Below are positions 1-6,963 of a stretch of 64,000 bases of DNA, piece by piece. The position numbers and the translations under genes were made by a program. This DNA comes from Pseudoalteromonas luteoviolacea NCIMB 1944 (GTDB taxonomy: Bacteria; Pseudomonadota; Gammaproteobacteria; Enterobacterales; Alteromonadaceae), in the NCBI RefSeq assembly GCF_001625565.1, contig NZ_AUXS01000097.1:286640-350639 (forward strand), given 5' to 3'. Within the stretch, counting starts at the first letter, position 1, and each line of letters starts with the position of its first letter. The notes beneath the pieces were generated by a model, which saw only the letters and a list, made by a program, of their open reading frames with translations, did no database searches and was not told the DNA's origin.

Positions 1-197
1 TCGGTAATTAGTCCCTGATGAAATGCCCAATCAATGCGCATAATAAACTCTTGATAGGAGATAGGGCGAGTTGAACACCGACTAGCCATATCAGAGTCAA
101 TACGGGCGCGATATTCGTAAGTTGCCAAGTCCATTGCTGCGAAAGATTCAAATGACAGCAGAGATAGCGTCCCTGCTAATGCTAGTGTTTTTATCAT
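1..197 (-). CDS. Small secreted two-Cys protein, paralogue 1 (partial, runs off left edge)
   Basis: The reading frame starts at an ATG at 197 and is open to the left edge, giving about 65 residues without a stop. It opens with a Sec signal peptide (MIKTLALAG, then LLSFESFAA), followed by MDLATYEYRARID, a cysteine in the context ASRC, and RIDWAFHQGLIT. It is nearly the same as the neighbour at 286-573, so the missing C-terminus probably carries the second conserved cysteine. AAGGAG lies just upstream of the ATG. It is the most downstream visible member of a same-strand array of paralogues. The family is not one I recognise; a small exported, disulfide-bonded protein is all that can be inferred. 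Confidence 0.75.
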   Translation of the reverse strand, partial: MIKTLALAGTLSLLSFESFAAMDLATYEYRARIDSDMASRCSTRPISYQEFIMRIDWAFHQGLIT

Positions 198-285
198 CTT
201 AATAATCTCCTTACTTTTTAACATTTAGCGATAACGGGTTATTTTTCATTGATTAGTATTTTGGTGTTTATCTGGGGTATTGACT

Positions 286-573
286 TTAGCCTTTGCAAAC
301 AGCGGCTATATTTTGGGAAAACATATCAACAACGGGGTAGTAGCCATAGGCTTTACTCCACCAAGCTGCTCTTTCAGTAATTAGTCCTTGATGAAATGCC
401 CAATCAATGCGCATTTTTAATTCTTGGTAAGGGATAGGCCTATATACACACCGCCCTGGCATTTCGGCATCTATACGGGCGCGATGTGCGTATGTCGCCA
501 AGTCCATTGTTGCGAAAGATTCGAATGACAGCAGGGATAATACTCCTGCTAATGCAAGTGTTTTTATCATCAT
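286..573 (-). CDS. Small secreted two-Cys protein, paralogue 2
   Basis: This encodes 95 residues: a Sec signal peptide of about 22 residues ending SFAT, then a mature domain of about 73 residues. The mature part has the family pattern MDLATY, PGRC, RIDWAFHQGLITERAAWW, YGYYPVVDMF and a terminal AAVCKG. The two cysteines (in GRC and near the C-terminus) are shared by all four complete members and could form a disulfide in the periplasm or outside the cell. There are two successive ATG codons (573 and 570); AAGGA about six bases upstream favours the first. Function is unknown. Tandem paralogues of small secreted proteins may be effectors, inhibitors or structural factors, but nothing here decides between these. 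Confidence 0.8.
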   Translation of the reverse strand: MMIKTLALAGVLSLLSFESFATMDLATYAHRARIDAEMPGRCVYRPIPYQELKMRIDWAFHQGLITERAAWWSKAYGYYPVVDMFSQNIAAVCKG

Positions 574-673
574 TATTATTCCTTATCAGATTTAAACGCA
601 TTAAAAATACCGCTCTAACAGTGCGAAGGTTATGCATTTGGTTGTCATTATGTGTTCGAATATAAATTAACTC

Positions 674-808
674 TATTCGGCATAGCTGCGGAATATCCCG
701 ATCAAAAGCAGCTCGATTTAGGTGCATCGACACACATATGGTGGCAGAGTCAATTAAGCTAAATACGCAAGGAAAAAAGTGAAAACACCCACAAAATGGT
801 TTTTTCAT
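674..808 (-). pseudogene. Probable decayed copy of the small two-Cys secreted family
   Basis: An ATG at 808 preceded by AGGAAAG five bases upstream opens a frame starting MKKPF with a hydrophobic stretch ending SLIDSAT, as in a signal peptide. The following residues (RAAFDRDIPQLC) resemble the RQALIDRQTPGRC segment of the paralogue at 1686-1997. The RIDWA/GLIT core and the C-terminal cysteine do not follow in any obvious form. The frame stays open into the out-of-frame 5' part of the next paralogue (to position 440), so its raw length is misleading. I read it as a truncated sixth copy that kept its start signals. The similarity is short and was judged by eye. Confidence 0.35.
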
Positions 809-915
809 TGTCTTTCCTATTTGACATTAGTTTATCGAGCATATGCAGCACGTCGCGACATGCTGCATATATCCAGTTAAATACTGAAACGTTTTATCAA
901 TATCATGTTGGTGAA

Positions 916-1209
916 TTATGCGCCTCTACAAACAGCAACGACTTGATCTGAAAAAATATCTACTACTGGATAGTAGCCATACGCTTTACCCCAATAAGAC
1001 GCTCTTTCTGTAATGAGCCCACGGCTATAAGCCCAGTCAATCCGTCTTTTAAGCTCGTTATATGTAATAGGGTATCCTCGGGCACAACGTCCTGAACTTC
1101 CATTGTCCTGATAGGCTCTCACTTCATATTCAGCAATATCCATTGCGGCGAACGATTCAAATGAAAGTAGAGAAAGTACGCCAGCGAAAGCGAGGGTTTT
1201 AATGGCCAT
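916..1209 (-). CDS. Small secreted two-Cys protein, paralogue 3
   Basis: A 97-residue protein with a signal peptide (MAIKTLAFAG to SFAA) and the same mature pattern as its neighbours: MDIAEYEVRAY, SGRC, ITYNELKRRIDWAYSRGLITERASYW, KAYGYYPVVDIF and VVAVCRGA. AAGGAAA sits about seven bases before the ATG. The spacer to the next copy upstream (1332) is about 120 bases, so the array could be one transcript or several. Strong conservation of the core and of the cysteines, with variation in the loop between MDxxxY and GRC, suggests real selection on the fold. Confidence 0.8.
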   Translation of the reverse strand: MAIKTLAFAGVLSLLSFESFAAMDIAEYEVRAYQDNGSSGRCARGYPITYNELKRRIDWAYSRGLITERASYWGKAYGYYPVVDIFSDQVVAVCRGA

Positions 1210-1331
1210 AATGATTTCCTTATATTTTGTAAAAGTAAATTAATCTTATTAATTGTGTTTACCCGGTATTTAAAGCCTAGGGACAATTTTCACCAACCTA
1301 AAATCCTGATTGAACAGTTGCCCCCCGACAT

Positions 1332-1634
1332 TTAATCCAAAGAAGTAAAGGTCCTAAGGTTGACTCGGCAAACTCCCACAGCCTTGTATTCGTACATATC
1401 TATCACTGGGAAGTAGTAATTACTTTTGGCCTGTCGAGCGACATCGGGTGTAATAAGCCTGTCAGATACTGCCATTTGCAAATACTCTGAAAATGTCATC
1501 GGTACTCTATAGCTATAACAGGCATGGCTCCGTGCATTAGGGTGCTGCGCACCTTCTATAAACTCAGGCAAGGTCATCATTGCGTGTGATTGGAAAGACA
1601 ATATGCTTAAAATAGAGAGAGCTTTAAGATTCAT
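1332..1634 (-). CDS. Small secreted two-Cys protein, divergent paralogue 4
   Basis: A 100-residue protein with a signal peptide (MNLKALSILSILSFQSHA). The mature part keeps the plan of the family in divergent form: MTLPEF in place of MDLATY, HAC in place of GRC, DRLITPDVARQAK in place of HGLITERAAWW, NYYFPVIDMY in place of YGYYPVVDMF, then VGVC. It has about 11 extra residues after the last cysteine. AAGGATAT lies just before the ATG. The RIDWA motif is replaced (QMAVSD), so this copy has drifted furthest and may have changed its partner or role. Family and function unknown. Confidence 0.7.
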   Translation of the reverse strand: MNLKALSILSILSFQSHAMMTLPEFIEGAQHPNARSHACYSYRVPMTFSEYLQMAVSDRLITPDVARQAKSNYYFPVIDMYEYKAVGVCRVNLRTFTSLD

Positions 1635-1685
1635 TTTATATCCTTATTAAATATTTCATAAATTCTAATAAAACTATTTACGTTT

Positions 1686-1997
1686 TTAGTATTGTTGTAG
1701 CTTTGGCCTAGCGCCAAAGCTACACACTGCGACTATCGTGTAATCAAATACATCAATGACTGGGTAGAAACCAGCTATACGGCCCCATGATGCAGCGCTA
1801 GAAGTAATAAGCCCGTGGCTCTGCGCGAAGTCTATACGGTGGTAATAATCGATAATATGAGGTGGGTTTACACAGCGTCCAGGAGTTTGTCGATCGATTA
1901 GAGCCTGCCTTTTGTAGCTTTGCAAGTCCATTGTTGCATATGAATCGAATGAAATAATACAAAGCAAAAATATGAATAAAGAGGATTTTAATACCAT
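1686..1997 (-). CDS. Small secreted two-Cys protein, paralogue 5
   Basis: A 103-residue protein, the most upstream member of the array and so likely nearest to any shared promoter. It has a signal peptide (MVLKSSLFIFLLCIISFDSYAT), then MDLQSYKRQALIDRQTPGRC, HRIDFAQSHGLITSSAASW, GFYPVIDVF and IVAVCSFG, plus a short tail ending KLQQY. Both family cysteines are present; a further cysteine lies in the signal peptide. AAGGAAA precedes the ATG by seven bases. About 400 bases of gene-free AT-rich DNA lie upstream. Confidence 0.75.
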   Translation of the reverse strand: MVLKSSLFIFLLCIISFDSYATMDLQSYKRQALIDRQTPGRCVNPPHIIDYYHRIDFAQSHGLITSSAASWGRIAGFYPVIDVFDYTIVAVCSFGARPKLQQY

Positions 1998-2380
1998 ATG
2001 AATTTCCTTATATAAATTAATTGAATTTAAACTTTTAGTATATTTGTATATTGCGATTATTGTTTGGTTTCGATTTGTGCATCGATGTAAATACTATAAT
2101 AGTAAAGCAAGTGACACTTTATCAGTTACAATTCATTATATGTTTTAACATTGATTTAAATTGTGATCAATAAATAAACAGACTTGGTTGTTGAAGCTTG
2201 CTCTTTAATCATAATAATTAAAGAGTTAGGTTTAAATTCATTAGAAGAGGCGGAACTGAAGATATAGATTATTATCGTTAATGTAGCGTTGAAATAGGCT
2301 AGTTAAATTATAGTGTTTTTGTTTTTTAAATAGTGTGGAACTTTGTATGTTGCAAATGGTTGAATTTTGCCGTGATTCTC
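1998..2380. other. Gene-free AT-rich stretch upstream of the secreted-protein array
   Basis: No credible gene is seen on either strand. It contains a 9-bp perfect inverted repeat (CTCTTTAAT / ATTAAAGAG, 2201-2225, 7-base loop). It must hold the promoter for the leftward array if the array is transcribed as a unit. I could not pick out a convincing -35/-10 pair among the many AT-rich options. Confidence 0.4.
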
Positions 2381-2412
2381 ATTCTGTGGTGAGATAGTAC
2401 TCACCACAGAAT
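2381..2412 (-). terminator. Perfect hairpin after the DUF819 gene
   Basis: Arms ATTCTGTGGTGAG (2381-2393) and CTCACCACAGAAT (2400-2412) form a perfect 13-bp stem with a 6-base loop, 8 bases past the stop codon of the leftward gene. No U-tract follows on either strand, so it may act as an RNA-end stabiliser or a factor-assisted terminator rather than a textbook intrinsic terminator. Confidence 0.55.
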
Positions 2413-2420
2413 GCGCATAA

Positions 2421-3584
2421 TTACATGGCCTGTAACAGTAAGGCAACGCCTATGCCTGCACCTGTGCCAATGATGACGCCCATCAGCGCCATCAAGATTG
2501 CAACTGGTACTAGAGTTTGGCTATATGCTGCAGCAAGAACGGGGGAAGAGGCAACGCCACCGATGTTTGCGAGTGAGGCTATACCACAGGTAAATAGATC
2601 GAGTTTAAATATTTTGGCGATAGTCGTGAGTATTACGCCGTGAATAAGTAGGATAACAAAGCCAGCTAAGATGTACGCAGGAGCTTGAGTTAACTCTGCA
2701 AAGTTTGCGTTGGCCGCAATCAGCCCAACAAGTGTATAAAGTAAGACATTTGAAAGTTGTGGAGAACCTGGAATTTTCCCAAGAGGTGTCATTGCGCAAA
2801 TGACACCTGCTAAGGTCACCAACATAATACTCCATGTTGTACTCGTGAGGACCGCGTTATGTGGTAATAAACCCGATACGTAGATTGCCAGTGCAGACAA
2901 ACCAAATGCACAGCCGAGCAGTAGCATTATATCTGGAAAAGTAGTTTCTTTTCTTATCTTATCATTAGACAAGGTGAGTTTGTGTTGCAGCTCATCAAGG
3001 GTGCTGGTGTTTGCCTTTGTCCAAGCATTAAACTTATGTGCAAAAGGTACCAGAGCCAGTAAAAACATGATCCACATTGCGTAATCTATTGAGTCGATCA
3101 ATAGGGTGTATCCCATTCCGGCATCATTCAGTCCCAAAGATTGTTGCACAGCAACCATATTTTGAGTACCGCCTATCCAGCTGCCAGCTAGAGCGCCAAA
3201 AGTAAGCGCAGCATTGTCACTTAAATAGCTTTGGAATAACGCAAAAGAAATGATGAAACCAAGTACAATGCTTAAAGTTGCAGCAAAGAAAGTCCCTAAT
3301 AGCTTAGGTCCAAGCTTAACAATGTCGCGTAGGTCTGCCCTCAATAGCATTAAGAATATCATTGCTGGCAATATAGCGGTTTTTACTTCTCCACGGGCTT
3401 GTTTGACTGACTCTGTCATTTCCCATACGCCCAACGTTGACATTACCATCGCTGAAAAGTAGATGATAATGACAGCTGGAACATATTTGAAAAAAGGCCC
3501 ATTTTTATATTTGTCCTCATACCAAATCACAATACTCGACACAAACATTAAGAATGCGATGAACGAAAAACCATCTTGGATCAT
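2421..3584 (-). CDS. DUF819 family membrane protein
   Basis: A 387-residue polytopic inner-membrane protein with about ten hydrophobic segments and no signal peptide. Two glycine-rich re-entrant-like motifs, GSWIGGTQNMVAV in the first half and ASLANIGGVASSP in the second, are the hallmark of DUF819 (YjcL-like) proteins. A duplicated half with such motifs is also typical of secondary transporters of the GltS/BASS type, so a transport role is plausible. The substrate is unknown. A cytoplasmic loop of about 40 residues separates the halves. It is a single-gene unit with its own downstream hairpin. Confidence 0.8.
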   Translation of the reverse strand: MIQDGFSFIAFLMFVSSIVIWYEDKYKNGPFFKYVPAVIIIYFSAMVMSTLGVWEMTESVKQARGEVKTAILPAMIFLMLLRADLRDIVKLGPKLLGTFFAATLSIVLGFIISFALFQSYLSDNAALTFGALAGSWIGGTQNMVAVQQSLGLNDAGMGYTLLIDSIDYAMWIMFLLALVPFAHKFNAWTKANTSTLDELQHKLTLSNDKIRKETTFPDIMLLLGCAFGLSALAIYVSGLLPHNAVLTSTTWSIMLVTLAGVICAMTPLGKIPGSPQLSNVLLYTLVGLIAANANFAELTQAPAYILAGFVILLIHGVILTTIAKIFKLDLFTCGIASLANIGGVASSPVLAAAYSQTLVPVAILMALMGVIIGTGAGIGVALLLQAM

Positions 3585-3673
3585 ATGTCCCTCTATTTTA
3601 ATTATTATAAATTGGCAGCTATGCTAGCGGAATTTGATGAGAAAAACGACGATTAATAATCATACTTGACCAA

Positions 3674-3714
3674 GTTTGGAGTTTGGAGTTTGGAGTTTGG
3701 AGTTTGGAGTTTGG
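3674..3714. repeat. Heptamer tandem repeat (GTTTGGA, about 5.9 copies)
   Basis: Five exact copies of GTTTGGA and a final GTTTGG run without interruption in the spacer between the leftward DUF819 gene and the rightward HTH gene. A 7-base unit in a promoter region can change length by slippage and alter promoter spacing (phase variation). The position makes this possible here, but nothing in one sequence shows that the length varies. Confidence 0.9.
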
Positions 3715-3882
3715 TCGTAAATGCAAAACTATTGAAAGGTATGCTATTTATTTTAAAAGTGTGTCTTTTTAACAGGTGTCATGTAAGAGTCGGGTAATTG
3801 TCGGGTAGTGTCGATACCATTTCGTGACCGACAGATGATAATATCAGTCACTCTCCAAGATGAGCGAGTAAGAGGTAAAACC

Positions 3883-4347
3883 GTGGTTCTAAAACAACTT
3901 AGATTAAGTCGCAGCCTTTCCCAGGAGCAGTTAGCTCAAATGTCTGGTTTGAGTGTTCGTACTATTCAACGAATTGAGGCTGGTGGTAATGCGAGTTTAG
4001 AATCGCAGAAATGCCTTGCTGCTGCGCTCAATGTCAGTATCGAAATATTGAATCAGGAGAAAGTGACCATGAATAGACGTTCTGAAAATTGGCAAGGCCT
4101 GCCGATTATTTTAAAAATTTGGTTTGTGCTTAATTTTTTACAGCTTAGGCCAAAGCGAGATACAGCAAATCGCATCACGTGGCTGGGGCATATATCAGGT
4201 TTTATATTTTGTTGTGTGGGTGTTGTGAGTGAAGCTGCATTGGTCGGCGGTTTGCTAATGTTACTGACTGCTTACTTATTTGCTTTGTTAAAGTGGCAAG
4301 GGGACAAATACGATATTTGGGATGAACCTAAAGTAACAGCGCGCTGA
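3883..4347 (+). CDS. HTH (Cro/C1-type) regulator with C-terminal membrane segments
   Basis: The N-terminus carries a typical XRE helix-turn-helix (LRLSRSLSQEQLAQMSGLS, then VRTIQRIEAG and LAAALNVSIE). After a basic linker come two hydrophobic segments (GHISGFIFCCVGVVSEAA and GGLLMLLTAYLFALL) and a short polar tail, so it is probably an inner-membrane-anchored transcription factor. The frame is open from a GTG at 3808 and has an ATG at 3835. I prefer the GTG at 3883 because AGAGG lies six bases upstream and the product then begins right at the HTH (MVLKQLRLSRS). Target genes are unknown. Confidence 0.7.
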   Translation: MVLKQLRLSRSLSQEQLAQMSGLSVRTIQRIEAGGNASLESQKCLAAALNVSIEILNQEKVTMNRRSENWQGLPIILKIWFVLNFLQLRPKRDTANRITWLGHISGFIFCCVGVVSEAALVGGLLMLLTAYLFALLKWQGDKYDIWDEPKVTAR

Positions 4348-4387
4348 GTTGTGAATGATTATGAAGGGAGATGTCTCTTTGGTGTAG

Positions 4388-4423
4388 GTATGAATTTGGC
4401 GTAGCGTGACACCAAATTCATAC
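4388..4423. terminator. Bidirectional hairpin between convergent genes
   Basis: GTATGAATTTGG (4388-4399) and CCAAATTCATAC (4412-4423) pair perfectly over 12 bp, and two further pairs are possible across one mismatch. It lies between the converging HTH gene and arsenic operon, where a two-way terminator is expected. Confidence 0.55.
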
Positions 4424-4478
4424 ATCCAGCCTTAAACTCAGTGCATTGCACATAAATTAACTGTCAATCAGGTGAGGA

Positions 4479-4967
4479 CTAGAATTCATCAAAAAAGGCT
4501 TTTTGCACCGGGTGTTTAAGCGCTTTGGGCCTGAGTAGTTGTACCTGCTCAATGATAGCTTGATGATCGTATCCAAGACGTTTCATCAGCAGCGCTATAA
4601 CCAGCCCTGTTCGGCCTGAGCCTCCTTTACAATGGACCGCGACGGTGCCTTTTTGCTCTACAATGGATAAGATCGCATTGACATGTGTATTGAATGCATC
4701 AGTAAAGTCTTGATTAGGGGCATCGTCATCTGGCAGAGGTAGTTGAAACCACTGTAGCGCGAGTTTTTCACAGGCAAGTGGTAATCCTTGAGCACCATTT
4801 TTTTCCATTTCGTTGTCGTACATCAGAGTGACAACAGCTTGAACTGACGCGCACTTAAGTTGCTCGACAGCTTCGATTAATGGCACTTCTTTTGTGCCAG
4901 GGCAAGGAGTGAAAATGAACGTCCCGCCGTTATTCAGGGCTAGTTTGTCAAATGGGTGTGTTTGCAT
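4479..4967 (-). CDS. Dual-specificity/tyrosine-type phosphatase of the arsenic operon
   Basis: A 162-residue soluble protein with the cysteine-phosphatase P-loop VHCKGGSGRTG: catalytic Cys113, Arg119, and candidate general-acid aspartates at 80-82 (LPLPDDD). The overall pattern (LMYDNE, P-loop, LGYDHQAIIEQV) is that of the small CDKN3-like/dual-specificity phosphatase fold. It is the last gene of the ars operon, 18 bases after the ACR3 stop. Phosphatase-like genes of this kind occur in other ars operons (from memory), but their role in arsenic resistance is not clear. It might act on a phospho-substrate or reduce arsenate itself, since CX5R enzymes can bind arsenate. Confidence 0.75.
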   Translation of the reverse strand: MQTHPFDKLALNNGGTFIFTPCPGTKEVPLIEAVEQLKCASVQAVVTLMYDNEMEKNGAQGLPLACEKLALQWFQLPLPDDDAPNQDFTDAFNTHVNAILSIVEQKGTVAVHCKGGSGRTGLVIALLMKRLGYDHQAIIEQVQLLRPKALKHPVQKAFFDEF

Positions 4968-4985
4968 AACAGTCTCTTGGTGAAA

Positions 4986-6008
4986 TTATGGGTTAAACCA
5001 ATGCTTGGTTTTATTGACGATAGCAACGAGAGACAGCATTACAGGTACTTCTACCAAAACGCCAACTACGGTTGCAAGTGCCGCGCCTGAATGCAATCCA
5101 AATAAAGAGATCGCGACAGCAACAGCGAGTTCAAAAAAGTTCGAGGTACCGATCAGACAAGCTGGAGCAGCAATATTGTGTCTAAGCTTTAATTTCAAAG
5201 CAGCAAAATAGGCGATAAAAAATATCCCATAGGTTTGCAAAATGAGCGGAACTGCAATCAGGACTATGTTCATCGGTTGTGAAATAATGGTATTAGCTTG
5301 AAATCCAAACAGCAGTACTACAGTTGCCAATAAGCCAATGACTGAAAACGGCTTTAGCCTTGCTAATAAGGAATTGATCGCAGCTTCATTTTTGTTCGAG
5401 CCATTGAGTTTTTTACGAGTCACAACTCCGGCAACAAGCGGTAACAAGACATAAAGTAAAACTGAGATAAGCAAGGTATTCCATGGAACATGAATATCCG
5501 ACACGCCCAACAGCAAACCTGCAATCGGAGCAAAGGCAAATATCATGATCACATCATTGACGGAGACTTGCACTAACGTGTAATTCGCATCACCTTTGGT
5601 CAACTGAGACCAAACAAACACCATGGCGGTACAAGGAGCGACTCCCAGTAGTATCATACCTGCAATATATTCTTGTGCCGTTTGTGGGCTGACATAGCTG
5701 GCAAAAATACCTTCAAAAAATAACCATCCAAGGGCTGCCATGGTAAATGGCTTTATAAGCCAATTTATTACGACGGTTAGTATCAAACCTCTGGGGTTTT
5801 TGCCGACCTCTTTGATGGTAGAAAAATCAATTTGCACCATCATGGGGTAGATCATCACCCAAATTAGCACCGCGACTACCAAATTAACATTGGCGAAGGT
5901 TAAAGCAGCAATAGACTCAAAAATTGCCGGGTAAATTAAGCCGAGCCCAGCCCCAGTAGCGATGCTGGCAGCGACCCAAACGGATAAGTAGCGTTCAAAA
6001 ATTCCCAC
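4986..6008 (-). CDS. arsB: ACR3 family arsenite efflux permease
   Basis: A 340-residue protein with ten predicted membrane segments, the usual ACR3 length. It has the ACR3 signature around the transport cysteine (GVAPCTAMVFVWSQ, Cys126), the conserved MVQIDFSTI and the late glutamate in VEVPVML. It exports As(III) from the cytoplasm using the proton gradient. It starts 11 bases after the arsC-arsR fusion, so reduction and export are made together from one transcript. The call is secure; antimonite transport by this member cannot be judged. Confidence 0.93.
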   Translation of the reverse strand: MGIFERYLSVWVAASIATGAGLGLIYPAIFESIAALTFANVNLVVAVLIWVMIYPMMVQIDFSTIKEVGKNPRGLILTVVINWLIKPFTMAALGWLFFEGIFASYVSPQTAQEYIAGMILLGVAPCTAMVFVWSQLTKGDANYTLVQVSVNDVIMIFAFAPIAGLLLGVSDIHVPWNTLLISVLLYVLLPLVAGVVTRKKLNGSNKNEAAINSLLARLKPFSVIGLLATVVLLFGFQANTIISQPMNIVLIAVPLILQTYGIFFIAYFAALKLKLRHNIAAPACLIGTSNFFELAVAVAISLFGLHSGAALATVVGVLVEVPVMLSLVAIVNKTKHWFNP

Positions 6009-6019
6009 TTTAATACCTT

Positions 6020-6781
6020 TTAACTACACAAGTTTGAATAACGAGTAGGGCGGTCCCCCATAGTGTTGAGTCGAGACAGTTCTTGTTCTATGAAAGTTGG
6101 TTCATTGATAACTGTCGACGTGATCGTGTGTTTCATCCACTCGGGCAGTGTAGGGTTGAGTGAATAAAATACCCATTGGTGATATTTGCGGTCTGATAAT
6201 ATGCCTACTTTTCGCAATTGAGCGAGGTGACGTGAAACTTTAGGCTGGCTGGGTTCGTCCAGTGCGGTCATAAGCTCGCAGACACATGCTTCTTTTTCTA
6301 CTGCAATGATAAGTAAAGCTTTAAGCCGAGTTTCGTCTGAAAGTGCCTTATAAAATGCCATGGGCTCTACGGTAGCGGGCTTTTGAGAGGCGTTATCCAC
6401 GAGTAAAGATTGTATTTTTTCATTGATCTCTTGCAACGTTTTTTCAAACGGGTTGTCACACTCGCGAGTCTTGGGTTCATCAATATCCCATGCTAGGCAA
6501 TTTATGCCATTGACTCTGCCTTCACATTCCTTGGTTGCACTAGCACAGAGGGTGATCACGTAATCGAAATGCATGTTGGCAAATTCATCTATATGTTGTG
6601 ATTCAAGCCCTTGACTCTTTAGCCCAAAATGTTCAATAACAGCGAGAGTACGAGGGTCAGCACCGCTTGGTTTTGTTCCAGCACTGTAGACCTCATATTT
6701 ACCTTTCCCATGATGTTTTAGCAGGACTTCTGCCATCAGCGATCTCGCTGAGTTCTCGGTACATAAAAAGAGTACTTTCAT
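6020..6781 (-). CDS. arsC: Fused arsenate reductase (ArsC) - arsenic repressor (ArsR)
   Basis: A 253-residue two-domain protein. Residues 1-125 are a low-molecular-weight-phosphatase type ArsC: P-loop CTENSAR (Cys7, Arg13), then Cys79 and Cys86, whose seven-residue spacing matches the redox pair of thioredoxin-linked ArsC, and a WDIDEP acidic motif. Residues 138-215 are a winged-helix ArsR domain with the arsenite-sensing ACVCEL motif (Cys166, Cys168), a recognition helix (SQPKVSRHLAQLRK) and a beta-wing (DRKYHQWVFY). One polypeptide would thus both reduce arsenate and sense the arsenite made. It is the first gene of the ars operon and probably autoregulates it. Confidence 0.92.
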   Translation of the reverse strand: MKVLFLCTENSARSLMAEVLLKHHGKGKYEVYSAGTKPSGADPRTLAVIEHFGLKSQGLESQHIDEFANMHFDYVITLCASATKECEGRVNGINCLAWDIDEPKTRECDNPFEKTLQEINEKIQSLLVDNASQKPATVEPMAFYKALSDETRLKALLIIAVEKEACVCELMTALDEPSQPKVSRHLAQLRKVGILSDRKYHQWVFYSLNPTLPEWMKHTITSTVINEPTFIEQELSRLNTMGDRPTRYSNLCS

Positions 6782-6804
6782 ATCAATGCTCGTTTTGAAT
6801 ATGA

Positions 6805-6824
6805 ATATAATTAATTTATTATAT
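6805..6824. promoter_or_regulatory. Candidate ArsR operator/promoter of the ars operon
   Basis: ATATAAT (6805-6811) and ATTATAT (6818-6824) form an inverted repeat with a 6-base spacer, 24 bases upstream of the arsC-arsR start. ArsR/SmtB repressors bind AT-rich inverted repeats overlapping their own promoter, and the arms themselves look like -10 elements. The position supports the call; binding is inferred. Confidence 0.4.
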
Positions 6825-6910
6825 ACTATCTTTGTTATGTATGACTCGCAAGCAGTTTTAATTTGAAGTTTTGCCGAAGCACTGATTTTTTTCTTTTATT
6901 TGATAAGCGA

Positions 6911-6938
6911 CCTATGCCCGGCAACTGACGGGCATAGG
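6911..6938 (-). terminator. Perfect hairpin after the TonB receptor gene
   Basis: CCTATGCCCG (6911-6920) and CGGGCATAGG (6929-6938) form a perfect 10-bp GC-rich stem with an 8-base loop, 25 bases past the receptor stop codon. In the leftward transcript no U-run follows. It separates the receptor operon from the ars operon. Confidence 0.6.
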
Positions 6939-6963
6939 GAAATTTATAGCTTTCTATTGGCAA

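Noticed and set aside
440..673. The 3' two thirds of the 122-codon leftward frame starting at 808
   Set aside because: It overlaps the 5' part of a well-supported paralogue (286-573) in another frame on the same strand, and its residues match nothing in the family. Only the first 45 codons look like former coding sequence.
3674..3714. CRISPR-like repeat
   Set aside because: The unit is 7 bases with no spacers and no cas genes nearby; it is a simple tandem repeat.
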